16,725 nt of DNA from JARICQ01 sp964428475. Lineage in GTDB: Bacteria; Bacillota; Clostridia; Tissierellales; Tissierellaceae. Shown piece by piece: positions 8,017-15,202 of the stretch; the stretch's first letter is position 1, and every line of letters begins with the position of its first letter. Under the pieces are notes generated by a model, which was given only the letters and a program-made list of their open reading frames with translations, ran no database searches and was not told the origin of the DNA. The position numbers were made by a program, and so were the translations under genes. Where the stretch lies: NCBI GenBank assembly GCA_964428475.1, contig CAYRYO010000037.1, forward strand, positions 1 to 16,725. The letters are read 5' to 3'.

Positions 8017-11000
8017 TTAAAAATCATCATCGTCGTCATCATATTCAATATCATCTTCATCTTCATAATCTACAACTTCATCCTCTTCTTTTTCCTCTAA
8101 GATAAACCCCGTAGGCATATCACTTCCTACTTTTTTTATTCCTTCAGTTTCATCCTCACCTTTAGGAAGTATTTCATCTGCGTCAAAATTCTCACCGGTC
8201 ATTTCTAAATCTGATAATTCATCTTCCTCTGATTCCTTAAGTTCTAATTCATGTTTTTCTTCAGTTAATATTTTCATATCTAGACATAAACTCTGAAGTT
8301 CTTTTATTAGAACTTTAAAGGATTCCGGAATCCCTGGTTCAGGAATGTTTTCACCTTTAACTATTGCTTCATAAGTCTTAACCCTACCTACTATATCATC
8401 AGATTTAACAGTAAGTATCTCTTGAAGTGTATGCGCTGCTCCATATGCCTTGAGAGCCCACACTTCCATCTCACCAAATCTCTGTCCACCAAATTGTGCC
8501 TTACCTCCAAGAGGTTGTTGCGTAACAAGTGAATAAGGTCCTGTTGATCTTGCATGTATTTTGTCATCTACCAAGTGATGTAGTTTTAACATATACATAT
8601 AGCCAACAGTAACTGGACTATGGAATTCTTCTCCTGTTCTTCCATCTCTTAAGAACATCTTACCATTTTCTGGATAACCAGCTTCTTTAAGAGCTGATCC
8701 TATATCATCTTCATTTGCTCCATCAAATACCGGCGTCGCTATATGCCAACCAAGTTTTTTAGCTGCAAGTCCTAAATGCACTTCAAGTACCTGCCCCAAA
8801 TTCATACGTGAAGGAACACCTAGTGGATTTAAAACAAGTTGTATAGGTGTACCATCCGGTAAATAAGGCATATCTTCTTCTGGCATAATTCTAGAAATAA
8901 CACCTTTATTACCATGACGCCCGCACATCTTGTCTCCTACATTTATCTTTCTCTTTGTAGCAATATATACTCTAATTGTTTGATTTACTCCTGGTGGTAG
9001 TTCGTCGCCATTTTCCCTTGAAAATATCTTTACATCGACTATTATACCAGCTTCTCCATGTGGTACACGAAGAGACGTATCTCTAACCTCTCTTGCCTTT
9101 TCTCCAAATATTGCTCTTAAAAGTCTTTCTTCTGCAGTAAGTTCAGTTTCCCCCTTCGGAGTAACCTTTCCAACTAGAATATCACCTGATTTGACCTCAG
9201 CACCTATTCGTATTATACCTCTTTCATCTAGATCTTTTAACATATCATCGCCAACATTTGGGATATCTCTTGTAATTTCTTCGGGCCCAAGCTTTGTATC
9301 TCTTGCATCTGCTTCGTATTCTTCAATATGCACAGATGTAAGGGTATCATCTATTACTAGCTTTTCATTTATTAAAATAGCATCTTCATAATTATATCCT
9401 TCCCATGTCATAAATGCTATTAAGATATTCTTTCCAAGCGCTATTTCTCCAAGTTCTGTACTAGGTCCATCAGCTATTACTTGCCCTTTTTCAACCTTTT
9501 CACCTTGTACTACTATAGGTCTTTGATTTATTGTGGTTCCTTGGTTTGATCTTTTGAATTTTAAAAGTTTATACTTTTCAAGTTTTTGGTCTAATTCTCT
9601 TTTAACTACTATCTCACTTGAGCTTACCTTTTCTACTACACCATCCGCAGTACATATAACCACAGTTCCTGAATCTTTGGCTGCTTTATATTCAATCCCT
9701 GTACCTATTATTGGAGATTCAGTTTTAAGAAGTGGAACAGCTTGCCTCTGCATATTTGCACCCATTAATGCTCTATTAGCATCATCATTTTCAAGAAATG
9801 GTATCATTGCAGTTCCAACGCTTACTATTTGTTTAGGTGATATATCCATAAAATCAATTTCTAGCCTTGGGAAAATATCCACTATTCCATTGATACCCCT
9901 TGCAACAACTCTATTGCTTTCAAATTCTCCATCTTCTGTAAGTTTTTCATTGGATTGTGCTATTATAAACTCATCTTCCACATCTGCTGTAAGATATTCG
10001 ATTGCTCCTGTAACTTTACCATTTTCTACTTTTCTATATGGTGATTCTATAAATCCATACTCATTTATTCTTGCATAGGTTGTAAGAGAAGTTATAAGGC
10101 CTATGTTTGGCCCTTCAGGAGTCTCTATTGGGCACATTCTTCCATAATGTGAGTTGTGAACGTCTCTTACTTCAAAACCCGCTCTATCACGACTAAGTCC
10201 TCCAGGTCCGAGTGCTGACATTTTTCTCTTATGTGTAAGTTCTGCTAGAGGATTAGTTTGATCCATAAATTGAGACAATTGACTACTTCCAAAGAATTCT
10301 TTTATAGAAGCTACTACCGGCCTTATATTTATCAGATCCTGTGGTGTTGCAACATCAATATCTTGTATAGTCATTCTCTCTCTTACCACTCTTTCCATTC
10401 GAGATAGTCCTATTCTAAATTGATTTTGGAGAAGCTCTCCTACGCTTCTAAGTCTTCTATTGCCTAAGTGATCTATGTCATCAGTCCCACCTATTCCATC
10501 AAATAAGTTAAACTCATAATTTACACTAGCAAGTATATCTTCCACCGTTATGTGTTTTGGAGATAATTCTTTTGCTCTTTCTCCTATTTGTTTTTTAAGT
10601 TCTTCTTCATCTTGGTACTCTTCAATCAATTCTTTCATTAAAGGATAATAAATTTTTTCCTTTAATCCTAATTCTTCTAATGAAAATGGAAGATTGAATG
10701 CTTTTTGAGACACAAAATGATTTCCGCGAACCTTTATTAATCTTCCGTCATCCAATATTATTTCTACGCTATTTATACCACTGTTTTCTATTTCTATTGC
10801 CTTATCTCTGGTGATTTTTTCGCCTTTTTCAACTAATATCTCACCTGTCTCATAATTGTGGATATCACTAGATGCTTTCCTTCCATATATCCTATTAAAT
10901 AATGCAAGTTTTTTATTAAATTTATATCTTCCCACTCTAGCTAAATCATATCTTCTAGGGTCAAAAAATAGGTTTTCCCATAAACTCCTAGCACTATCTA

Positions 11001-11739
11001 CAGTTGGTGGTTCTCCCGGTCTTAGTCTTTTATATATTTCAAGCAAAGCCTCTTCTTGATTTGTAGTGTTATCTTTTTCCAAAGTATTTAAAACTTGTTC
11101 TGTTTCCCCTAGGAGTTCAACAATATCAGTGTTGCTCTCAACTTTTAGAGTTCGTAAAAGTGTTGTTATTGGAACCTTTCTAGTTCTATCTACTCTTACA
11201 TACACTATGTCATTAGAATCTGCTTCATATTCTAACCATGCGCCTCTATTTGGAATCACAGTGGAAGAATAAAGTCTTTTTCCTGTTTTATCTATATTTT
11301 CAACATAGTATACACCAGGTGATCTAACTAACTGGCTAACAACTACCCTCTCAGCACCATTGATAATAAATGTACCTTTTGCAGTCATAAGCGGTATGTC
11401 TCCCATAAACACTTCTTGTTCTTTTATCTCTCCTGTCTCTTTGTTAATAAGTCGTACCTTTACCTTGAGTGGCGCAGAAAAGTTGACATCTCTTTCTCTT
11501 GCCTCTTCTTCAGTATACTTAATGTCTTTTTCGATATGATAATCTACAAATTCCAATATCAAGTTTCCTGTATAATCTTGAACTGGTGAAATATCTTCGA
11601 ACACTTCTTTTAGACCCTCTTTTACAAACCACTCATATGAGGTTTTTTGCACCTCAATTAAGTCTGGAAGATCCAACACTTCATCAATATGCGAATAACT
11701 CATCCTAACACGCTTCCCATAAGTTACAGGATGTACCAT
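8017..11739 (-). CDS. rpoB: RNA polymerase beta subunit
   Basis: Beta forms the catalytic cleft of RNA polymerase with RpoC and binds rifamycins. I start it at the ATG at 11739 (MVHPVTYGKRVRMS, 1240 residues), 8 bases after GGTGA; a GTG 12 bases upstream overlaps the ribosome site. The active-site stretch GDKMCGRHGNKG carries K937 and K945. The rifampicin region LSQFMDQTNPLAELTHKRKMSALGPGG is intact, except that residue 506, normally arginine, is lysine (AAA at 10222-10224); the same change in C. difficile (R505K) gives rifamycin resistance. The protein ends in an unusually acidic tail, 17 Asp/Glu in the last 24 residues including six consecutive Asp. The gene has its own promoter and a leader of about 140 nt, and is cotranscribed with rpoC. 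Confidence 0.98.
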   Translation of the reverse strand: MVHPVTYGKRVRMSYSHIDEVLDLPDLIEVQKTSYEWFVKEGLKEVFEDISPVQDYTGNLILEFVDYHIEKDIKYTEEEARERDVNFSAPLKVKVRLINKETGEIKEQEVFMGDIPLMTAKGTFIINGAERVVVSQLVRSPGVYYVENIDKTGKRLYSSTVIPNRGAWLEYEADSNDIVYVRVDRTRKVPITTLLRTLKVESNTDIVELLGETEQVLNTLEKDNTTNQEEALLEIYKRLRPGEPPTVDSARSLWENLFFDPRRYDLARVGRYKFNKKLALFNRIYGRKASSDIHNYETGEILVEKGEKITRDKAIEIENSGINSVEIILDDGRLIKVRGNHFVSQKAFNLPFSLEELGLKEKIYYPLMKELIEEYQDEEELKKQIGERAKELSPKHITVEDILASVNYEFNLFDGIGGTDDIDHLGNRRLRSVGELLQNQFRIGLSRMERVVRERMTIQDIDVATPQDLINIRPVVASIKEFFGSSQLSQFMDQTNPLAELTHKRKMSALGPGGLSRDRAGFEVRDVHNSHYGRMCPIETPEGPNIGLITSLTTYARINEYGFIESPYRKVENGKVTGAIEYLTADVEDEFIIAQSNEKLTEDGEFESNRVVARGINGIVDIFPRLEIDFMDISPKQIVSVGTAMIPFLENDDANRALMGANMQRQAVPLLKTESPIIGTGIEYKAAKDSGTVVICTADGVVEKVSSSEIVVKRELDQKLEKYKLLKFKRSNQGTTINQRPIVVQGEKVEKGQVIADGPSTELGEIALGKNILIAFMTWEGYNYEDAILINEKLVIDDTLTSVHIEEYEADARDTKLGPEEITRDIPNVGDDMLKDLDERGIIRIGAEVKSGDILVGKVTPKGETELTAEERLLRAIFGEKAREVRDTSLRVPHGEAGIIVDVKIFSRENGDELPPGVNQTIRVYIATKRKINVGDKMCGRHGNKGVISRIMPEEDMPYLPDGTPIQLVLNPLGVPSRMNLGQVLEVHLGLAAKKLGWHIATPVFDGANEDDIGSALKEAGYPENGKMFLRDGRTGEEFHSPVTVGYMYMLKLHHLVDDKIHARSTGPYSLVTQQPLGGKAQFGGQRFGEMEVWALKAYGAAHTLQEILTVKSDDIVGRVKTYEAIVKGENIPEPGIPESFKVLIKELQSLCLDMKILTEEKHELELKESEEDELSDLEMTGENFDADEILPKGEDETEGIKKVGSDMPTGFILEEKEEDEVVDYEDEDDIEYDDDDDDF

Positions 11740-11772
11740 AAAAAAATTCACCCCTTAGTTAAACTAAAATAT

Positions 11773-11795
11773 CCAAAAGCATCACGTACTTTTGG
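11773..11795 (-). promoter_or_regulatory. Hairpin in the rpoB leader
   Basis: CCAAAAG and CTTTTGG pair perfectly (7 bp) around a 9-base loop in the rpoB untranslated leader, about 34 bases before the start codon. A short AT-rich run follows, so weak attenuation or message stabilisation is possible. No known leader family is recognised. Confidence 0.4.
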
Positions 11796-11884
11796 TAAAA
11801 CTATTTAATCAAATATATTATAATATTGCCAATAAATAAACCAATTATACATTAGCAATAATTTCCCATATTATGCATTTAAAC

Positions 11885-11913
11885 ATGATACCACATCACA
11901 AACCCTCTGTCAA
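11885..11913 (-). promoter_or_regulatory. Housekeeping sigma promoter for rpoB-rpoC
   Basis: On the minus strand TTGACA (11908-11913) is followed after exactly 17 bp by TATCAT (11885-11890), one mismatch from consensus. It lies between the rplL terminator and rpoB, giving a leader of about 140 nt. This uncouples rpoBC transcription at least partly from the rplJ-rplL unit. Confidence 0.85.
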
Positions 11914-11937
11914 GATTTGTTTTAGGATTATGTAAAT

Positions 11938-11973
11938 AAAAAAGGCTTTCTTTTTAAATTGAAAGCCTTTTTT
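11938..11973 (-). terminator. Intrinsic terminator after rplL
   Basis: A 13-bp stem (11938-11950 with 11961-11973; core AAAGGCTTTC) with a 10-base loop and a T-run begins 5 bases after the rplL stop. A T-run is present on either strand, so it may act in both directions. The next promoter lies only about 25 bases further on. Confidence 0.9.
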
Positions 11974-11978
11974 TGAAA

Positions 11979-12359
11979 TTATTTTACTTCGATTACTGCT
12001 CCAACTTCTTCTAATTTAGTTTTCATTTCTTCTGCTTCTTCTTTTGAAGCGCCTTCTTTAATTGGCTTTGGAGCTCCATCTACTAATTCCTTAGCATCTT
12101 TTAGTCCTAAACCTGTGATTTCTCTAACTGCTTTGATAACTTTTATCTTTTGAGCTCCAGCTGAAGCTAATATTACATCAAACTCTGTTTGCTCTGCTGC
12201 TGCTTCACCGCCACCTGCTGCTGGTGCTGCTGCTACTGCTACTGGAGCTGCCGCACTTACTCCAAATTCTTCTTCTAATGCTTTAACTAACTCTGATAAT
12301 TCTAATACAGTTAAATTCTTAACCTCTTCAATTAAACTTAATACTTTTTCACTTGCCAT
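11979..12359 (-). CDS. rplL: 50S ribosomal protein L7/L12
   Basis: L7/L12 forms the flexible multi-copy stalk that recruits the translation GTPases EF-Tu, EF-G and IF2. The 126-residue product shows the dimerising N-terminal domain (residues 1-33), an alanine/glycine-rich hinge (about 35-57) and the C-terminal factor-binding domain with KIKVIKAVREITGLGLKDAK (71-90). The start is ATG at 12359 after a GGAGGG site. It follows rplJ by 29 bases; L10 and L12 assemble as one stalk complex. A strong terminator lies right after the stop, so the rplJ-rplL unit largely ends here. Confidence 0.98.
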   Translation of the reverse strand: MASEKVLSLIEEVKNLTVLELSELVKALEEEFGVSAAAPVAVAAAPAAGGGEAAAEQTEFDVILASAGAQKIKVIKAVREITGLGLKDAKELVDGAPKPIKEGASKEEAEEMKTKLEEVGAVIEVK

Positions 12360-12388
12360 TTTATATATCCCTCCAGATTAATTTTCTT

Positions 12389-12925
12389 TTACGCCTCTTG
12401 GGCTTGTTTTTGTTCTGCTATAGCATTTAATGCTACTGCTAAACCTTTTATAGTGCCACTTAATACATTAGCAAATCCTTGTATTGGTGCATTAAATCCA
12501 CATAGTGCTTTTGCTATAAGTACTTCTCGTGGTGGTAGACTTGCTAGTTCTTTAATGCCATCGACATCTATAACCTTTCCATCTACTATACCTGCTTTGA
12601 TTTCTAAGTTTTCATTGACCTTTGAAAATTCTGCTGTTATCTTAGCAGCTTGAATCGGACTATCATATCCAAAAGCTACAGCACTTGGTCCTTTTAAATA
12701 CTCATTAAAATCTTCAAAACCAGAATCTTTAAAAGCAAATCTCATCATACTGTTTTTATAAACTTTATATTCAACACCAGCTTCTCTATACTTGCTTCTT
12801 AGTTCTGTAAGTTGTTCTACATTTAGTCCACGGTAATCAACTAGTACTATTGATTCAGCTTTTTCGATTTTTCCTTTAATTTCATTTACATTTTGACTTT
12901 TAGCTTGAAGGGTTTTTTCCTTCAC
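12389..12925 (-). CDS. rplJ: 50S ribosomal protein L10
   Basis: L10 anchors the L7/L12 dimers to 23S rRNA next to L11. I take the GTG at 12925 as the start (MKEKTLQAKSQNV, 178 residues), 8 bases after AGGAGG; a GTG nine bases upstream overlaps that site and cannot be read from it. The family stretch SIVLVDYRGLNVEQLTELR is present, followed by the core KNSMMRFAF and GPSAVAFGYD, and a C-terminal helix that carries L12. Upstream are an L10 leader and a consensus promoter. In this family the L10-L12 complex binds the leader and lowers its own synthesis. Confidence 0.97.
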   Translation of the reverse strand: MKEKTLQAKSQNVNEIKGKIEKAESIVLVDYRGLNVEQLTELRSKYREAGVEYKVYKNSMMRFAFKDSGFEDFNEYLKGPSAVAFGYDSPIQAAKITAEFSKVNENLEIKAGIVDGKVIDVDGIKELASLPPREVLIAKALCGFNAPIQGFANVLSGTIKGLAVALNAIAEQKQAQEA

Positions 12926-12933
12926 AGACTTCA

Positions 12934-12939
12934 CCTCCT
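12934..12939 (-). promoter_or_regulatory. Ribosome binding site that fixes the rplJ start
   Basis: AGGAGG lies 8 bases upstream of the GTG at 12925. An earlier in-frame GTG (12932-12934) overlaps the site itself and is excluded by its position. Confidence 0.85.
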
Positions 12940-12949
12940 ATATTGCATA

Positions 12950-13062
12950 TAAATAAAGACCCCTCCGCAGACATGGAGAGATCTCAAATAAAATCATGAT
13001 GATTTATTTAAACCTCGGTAGGAAATTAAACCCTAAGGTACCTACTGTCTACGGTGCTTTAT
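12950..13062 (-). ncRNA. Ribosomal protein L10 leader
   Basis: The untranslated leader of rplJ carries the recognisable L10-leader core: CCGTAGACAGTAGGT pairs through GTAGG with CCTAC in TTCCTACCGAGG, with an internal-loop segment between. Further down CTCTCC (12975-12980) pairs with GGAGGG (12961-12966) around an 8-base loop and is followed by a T-rich run, resembling an attenuator or terminator. In Bacillota this leader family binds the L10(L12) complex for autoregulation. The identification rests on position and the pattern I recognise; no covariance model was run. Confidence 0.85.
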
Positions 13063-13077
13063 TTAATTAACATTGTA

Positions 13078-13106
13078 ATTATATCAGTTACTATACTATC
13101 TGTCAA
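13078..13106 (-). promoter_or_regulatory. Consensus housekeeping promoter for rplJ-rplL
   Basis: On the minus strand TTGACA (13101-13106) and TATAAT (13078-13083) are separated by exactly 17 bp, a perfect match to the sigma-A consensus. The -35 box lies 5 bases past the rplA stop. Transcription would begin near 13071, just ahead of the L10 leader. Confidence 0.93.
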
Positions 13107-13111
13107 TGTAA

Positions 13112-13807
13112 TTACACTAACTTTTGACCATTAATTCTAATTCCTGGTCCCATAGTGCTAGATATTGTTACACTCTTTAGATATCTACCTTTTGCAGCTG
13201 CTGGTTTTGCTTTTATAATAGCATCCATAACTGTATCAAAGTTTTCTCTTATTTTTTCAGTTCCAAAAGAAACTTTTCCTATAGGTACATTTATTATACT
13301 TGCCTTATCTACTCTATATTCAACCTTACCAGCCTTAATCTCTTTTACTGCTTTTTCAACTTCAAAAGTTACAGTTCCTGATTTTGGGTTTGGCATTAAT
13401 CCTTTTGGTCCAAGCACTCTACCTATTCTACCTACAACGCCCATCATATCTGGTGTTGCAACTACAACATCAAAGTCAAACCAATTTTCACTTTGAATCT
13501 TTTGAACTAATTCTTCTCCACCAACATATTCTGCTCCAGCGGCTTCAGCTTCTTGAGCCTTTTCACCTTTTGCGAATACTAATACAGTAACTGATTTTCC
13601 AGTTCCATTTGGTAGTACAACAGCACCTCTTACTTGTTGATCTGCATGCTTTGGATCTACTCCAAGCCTCACTGATAAATCTATTGTTTCATCAAATTTT
13701 GCTTTTGCTGTTTTTTGAACAAGTTCTATAGATTCTCCTACATCATATAGTTTAGTTCTATCAACTATTTTACTGCTTTCTTGATAATTCTTACCTTTTT
13801 TAGACAT
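13112..13807 (-). CDS. rplA: 50S ribosomal protein L1
   Basis: L1 forms the mobile stalk that guides deacylated tRNA out of the E site, and is a translational repressor of its own operon in bacteria. The product has 231 residues, the normal length, with KFDETIDLSVRLGVDPKHAD near the N terminus, RGAVVLPNGTGK, the family signature around GRIGRVLGPKGLMPNPK, and the C-terminal TISSTMGPGIRIN. The start is ATG at 13807, 7 bases after AGGAGG. That site is preceded after one base by a hairpin that mimics the L1 site of 23S rRNA. rplK lies 52 bases upstream. The stop is followed at once by the rplJ promoter. Confidence 0.98.
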   Translation of the reverse strand: MSKKGKNYQESSKIVDRTKLYDVGESIELVQKTAKAKFDETIDLSVRLGVDPKHADQQVRGAVVLPNGTGKSVTVLVFAKGEKAQEAEAAGAEYVGGEELVQKIQSENWFDFDVVVATPDMMGVVGRIGRVLGPKGLMPNPKSGTVTFEVEKAVKEIKAGKVEYRVDKASIINVPIGKVSFGTEKIRENFDTVMDAIIKAKPAAAKGRYLKSVTISSTMGPGIRINGQKLV

Positions 13808-13821
13808 TTATTTACCTCCTT

Positions 13822-13846
13822 GTGGTTCTAACGGAAATCCTCCCAC
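13822..13846 (-). promoter_or_regulatory. L1 translational operator mimic before rplA
   Basis: The minus strand reads GTGG-GA-GG-ATTT-CC-GTTAGAA-CCAC: outer stem GTGG/CCAC, inner stem GG/CC, and an asymmetric internal loop. The L1-stalk helix of 23S rRNA has the same arrangement (GGUGGGAGGC ... AUACCACC). The rplA Shine-Dalgarno follows one base later, so bound L1 would block the ribosome. Shared element ATTAAGTGGGAGG also occurs before rplK. Confidence 0.8.
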
Positions 13847-13859
13847 TTAATCTATATAA

Positions 13860-14285
13860 TTATTCTTCTACTGTAATACCCATACTTCTCGCTGTACCAG
13901 CAATCATCTTCATTGCAGTTTCAACTGATGAAGCATTTAAATCTGGCATTTTTATCTCAGCAATTTCTCTTACCTTATCTTTGCTGATTTTAGCAACTTT
14001 GTTTGTGTTTGGTTCACCTGAAGCTTTTTCTAATCCAACAGCTTTCTTAATTAAAATTGCAGCTGGTGGTGTCTTAGTTATAAAAGAAAAAGATCTATCT
14101 CCATAAACTGTTAAAACAACTGGTATTATCATTCCAGCCTGGTCTGCAGTTTTTGCATTGAATTCTTTTGTAAATTGCATGATATTTACTCCATGAGGTC
14201 CTAATGCAGTTCCTACAGGTGGCGCTGGCGTAGCTTTTCCAGCTGGTATTTGTAACTTTACTAAAGCAATAACCTTCTTTGCCAT
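13860..14285 (-). CDS. rplK: 50S ribosomal protein L11
   Basis: L11 binds the GTPase-associated centre of 23S rRNA at the stalk base and is the site of thiopeptide action and of RelA/Rel activation. The product has 141 residues, the normal length. The N-terminal proline-rich segment PAGKATPAPPVGTALGPHG, which with the rRNA forms the thiostrepton pocket, is intact, as is the C-terminal rRNA-binding domain with SSVETAMKMIAGTARSMGI. The start is ATG at 14285 after AGGAGG. It lies between nusG (87 bases upstream) and rplA (52 bases downstream), preceded by an L1-operator mimic that would let L1 control both L11 and L1. Confidence 0.98.
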   Translation of the reverse strand: MAKKVIALVKLQIPAGKATPAPPVGTALGPHGVNIMQFTKEFNAKTADQAGMIIPVVLTVYGDRSFSFITKTPPAAILIKKAVGLEKASGEPNTNKVAKISKDKVREIAEIKMPDLNASSVETAMKMIAGTARSMGITVEE

Positions 14286-14310
14286 TAACTTCCACCTCCT
14301 AATTTCCTTT

Positions 14311-14336
14311 GTGGTTTATCGGGATAACCCTCCCAC
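14311..14336 (-). promoter_or_regulatory. L1 translational operator mimic before rplK
   Basis: The minus strand reads GTGG-GA-GGG-TTAT-CCC-GATAAA-CCAC: outer stem GTGG/CCAC, 2-base and 6-base internal-loop strands, inner stem GGG/CCC. It matches the L1-binding helix of 23S rRNA in sequence and layout and the copy before rplA. It ends 10 bases before the rplK Shine-Dalgarno. Confidence 0.8.
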
Positions 14337-14347
14337 TTAATATATAT

Positions 14348-14368
14348 TTAAAAAGCAATTTGCTTTAA
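14348..14368 (-). terminator. Weak terminator-like hairpin after nusG
   Basis: Just past the nusG stop the minus strand reads AAAGC-AAATT-GCTTTTT, a 5-6 bp AT-rich stem followed by Ts. It is too weak for efficient termination; partial attenuation between nusG and rplK is possible. Confidence 0.35.
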
Positions 14369-14372
14369 AAAA

Positions 14373-14918
14373 CTATGATTTTTCTATCTGATCAAAATCT
14401 AGTTCAACAAGAGTCTCTCTTCCAAACATAGATACAAATACTTTGACCTTTTTCTTCTCTAAGTTTATATTCTCAACACTTCCCATGAAGTTTTCAAATG
14501 GTCCAGATATTATTCTAACACTGTCTTTAAGCTCAACATCAACCGTTGTTACAGTTTTTTCTTGTACTCCTAATGCACTTACTTCCCTTTCAGAAAGTGG
14601 AACAGGCTTAGATCCTGGTCCAACAAATCCTGTAACACCTCTAGTGTTTCTAACTAGATACCAAGATTCATCATTTATTATCATCTTTACTAGCACATAT
14701 CCCGGAAACAGTTTTCTTTCTTTCATTTTTTTCACTGTGCCCTTTGTATCCATATATTCCTCAGTGGGCACCGCAACTTCAAATATATCGTCTCTATTTC
14801 CTCTATTCTCTACCATTTTTTCAAGATTAGCTTTAACCTTGTTTTCATGACCTGAATAAGTATGGACTACATACCAATTTGCATCCATAGCCCTTTCTTC
14901 TCTACTTTTTTCCGTCAT
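14373..14918 (-). CDS. nusG: Transcription elongation/antitermination factor NusG
   Basis: NusG rides on RNA polymerase, alters pausing and can link it to the ribosome or Rho. The N-terminal NGN domain begins NWYVVHTYSGHENKVK, contains FPGYVLVKM and NTRGVTGFVGPG, and is followed by a KOW domain (about residues 131-160, SVRIISGPFENFMGSV). I choose the ATG at 14918, giving 181 residues. Other in-frame starts are a GTG at 14957, overlapping the secE stop but lacking an upstream ribosome site, and an ATG at 14888 giving the more usual 171 residues. The strong GGAGG is 25 bases upstream of the chosen ATG with a possible hairpin between, so the true start is uncertain. It follows secE directly, the usual order. 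Confidence 0.95.
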   Translation of the reverse strand: MTEKSREERAMDANWYVVHTYSGHENKVKANLEKMVENRGNRDDIFEVAVPTEEYMDTKGTVKKMKERKLFPGYVLVKMIINDESWYLVRNTRGVTGFVGPGSKPVPLSEREVSALGVQEKTVTTVDVELKDSVRIISGPFENFMGSVENINLEKKKVKVFVSMFGRETLVELDFDQIEKS

Positions 14919-14924
14919 ATAATC

Positions 14925-14951
14925 GGGAACCTCTCGGTCCTTCCCTCCTTT
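14925..14951 (-). promoter_or_regulatory. Unusual nusG ribosome site with a hairpin before the start
   Basis: The minus strand carries AAAGGAGG (14944-14951), followed by a sequence that folds as GGGAA/TTCCC (14941-14945 with 14925-14929) with an inner CC/GG closing a GAGA tetraloop. The ATG at 14918 follows 6 bases after the hairpin. Folding would shorten the 25-base spacing to an effective one near normal, but it also uses part of the Shine-Dalgarno, so it could instead hide the site. Confidence 0.45.
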
Positions 14952-14953
14952 AA

Positions 14954-15160
14954 TCACTTAACTATCAGTTGAATTCCATAATTAATTATTATATCAAGTA
15001 CCCAAACAATAATAGATACAAGAATACTAAGTGCAACTACTACTGATGTGTAATTAAGTAATTCTTTTTTTGTAGGCCAAGAAACTTTTTTCATTTCGGC
15101 CTTAACACCTCTAAAATAAGTACCCATTTTAGATTTCTTTACATTAGTTGGTGATGTCAT
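14954..15160 (-). CDS. secE: Preprotein translocase subunit SecE
   Basis: SecE clamps SecY in the membrane channel for Sec-dependent export. The 68-residue product is the short single-span form usual in Gram-positive bacteria: an N-terminal amphipathic region, the conserved motif VSWPTKKEL (about residues 26-34), then one membrane span (about 39-60). I start it at the ATG at 15160, 6-8 bases after AAGGAAGTGA. A TTG 39 bases upstream is in frame but has no ribosome site and adds 13 atypical residues. It lies between rpmG (42 bases) and nusG, with which its TGA can overlap as GTGA. Confidence 0.96.
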   Translation of the reverse strand: MTSPTNVKKSKMGTYFRGVKAEMKKVSWPTKKELLNYTSVVVALSILVSIIVWVLDIIINYGIQLIVK

Positions 15161-15202
15161 ATTACTCACTTCCTTATTCCTTTTTATAGTAATTTGCAAT
15201 AA

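Noticed and set aside
9533..10078. A 181-codon open frame on the plus strand opposite rpoB
   Set aside because: It lies wholly inside rpoB in the antisense direction, with serine-rich shadow composition and no recognisable family.
14095..14295. A 66-codon minus-strand frame overlapping rplK
   Set aside because: It is in another frame of the well-supported L11 gene and shows no family features.
15161..15199. Extension of SecE to an upstream TTG
   Set aside because: The 13 extra residues match no family N terminus and a good ribosome site precedes the ATG at 15160.
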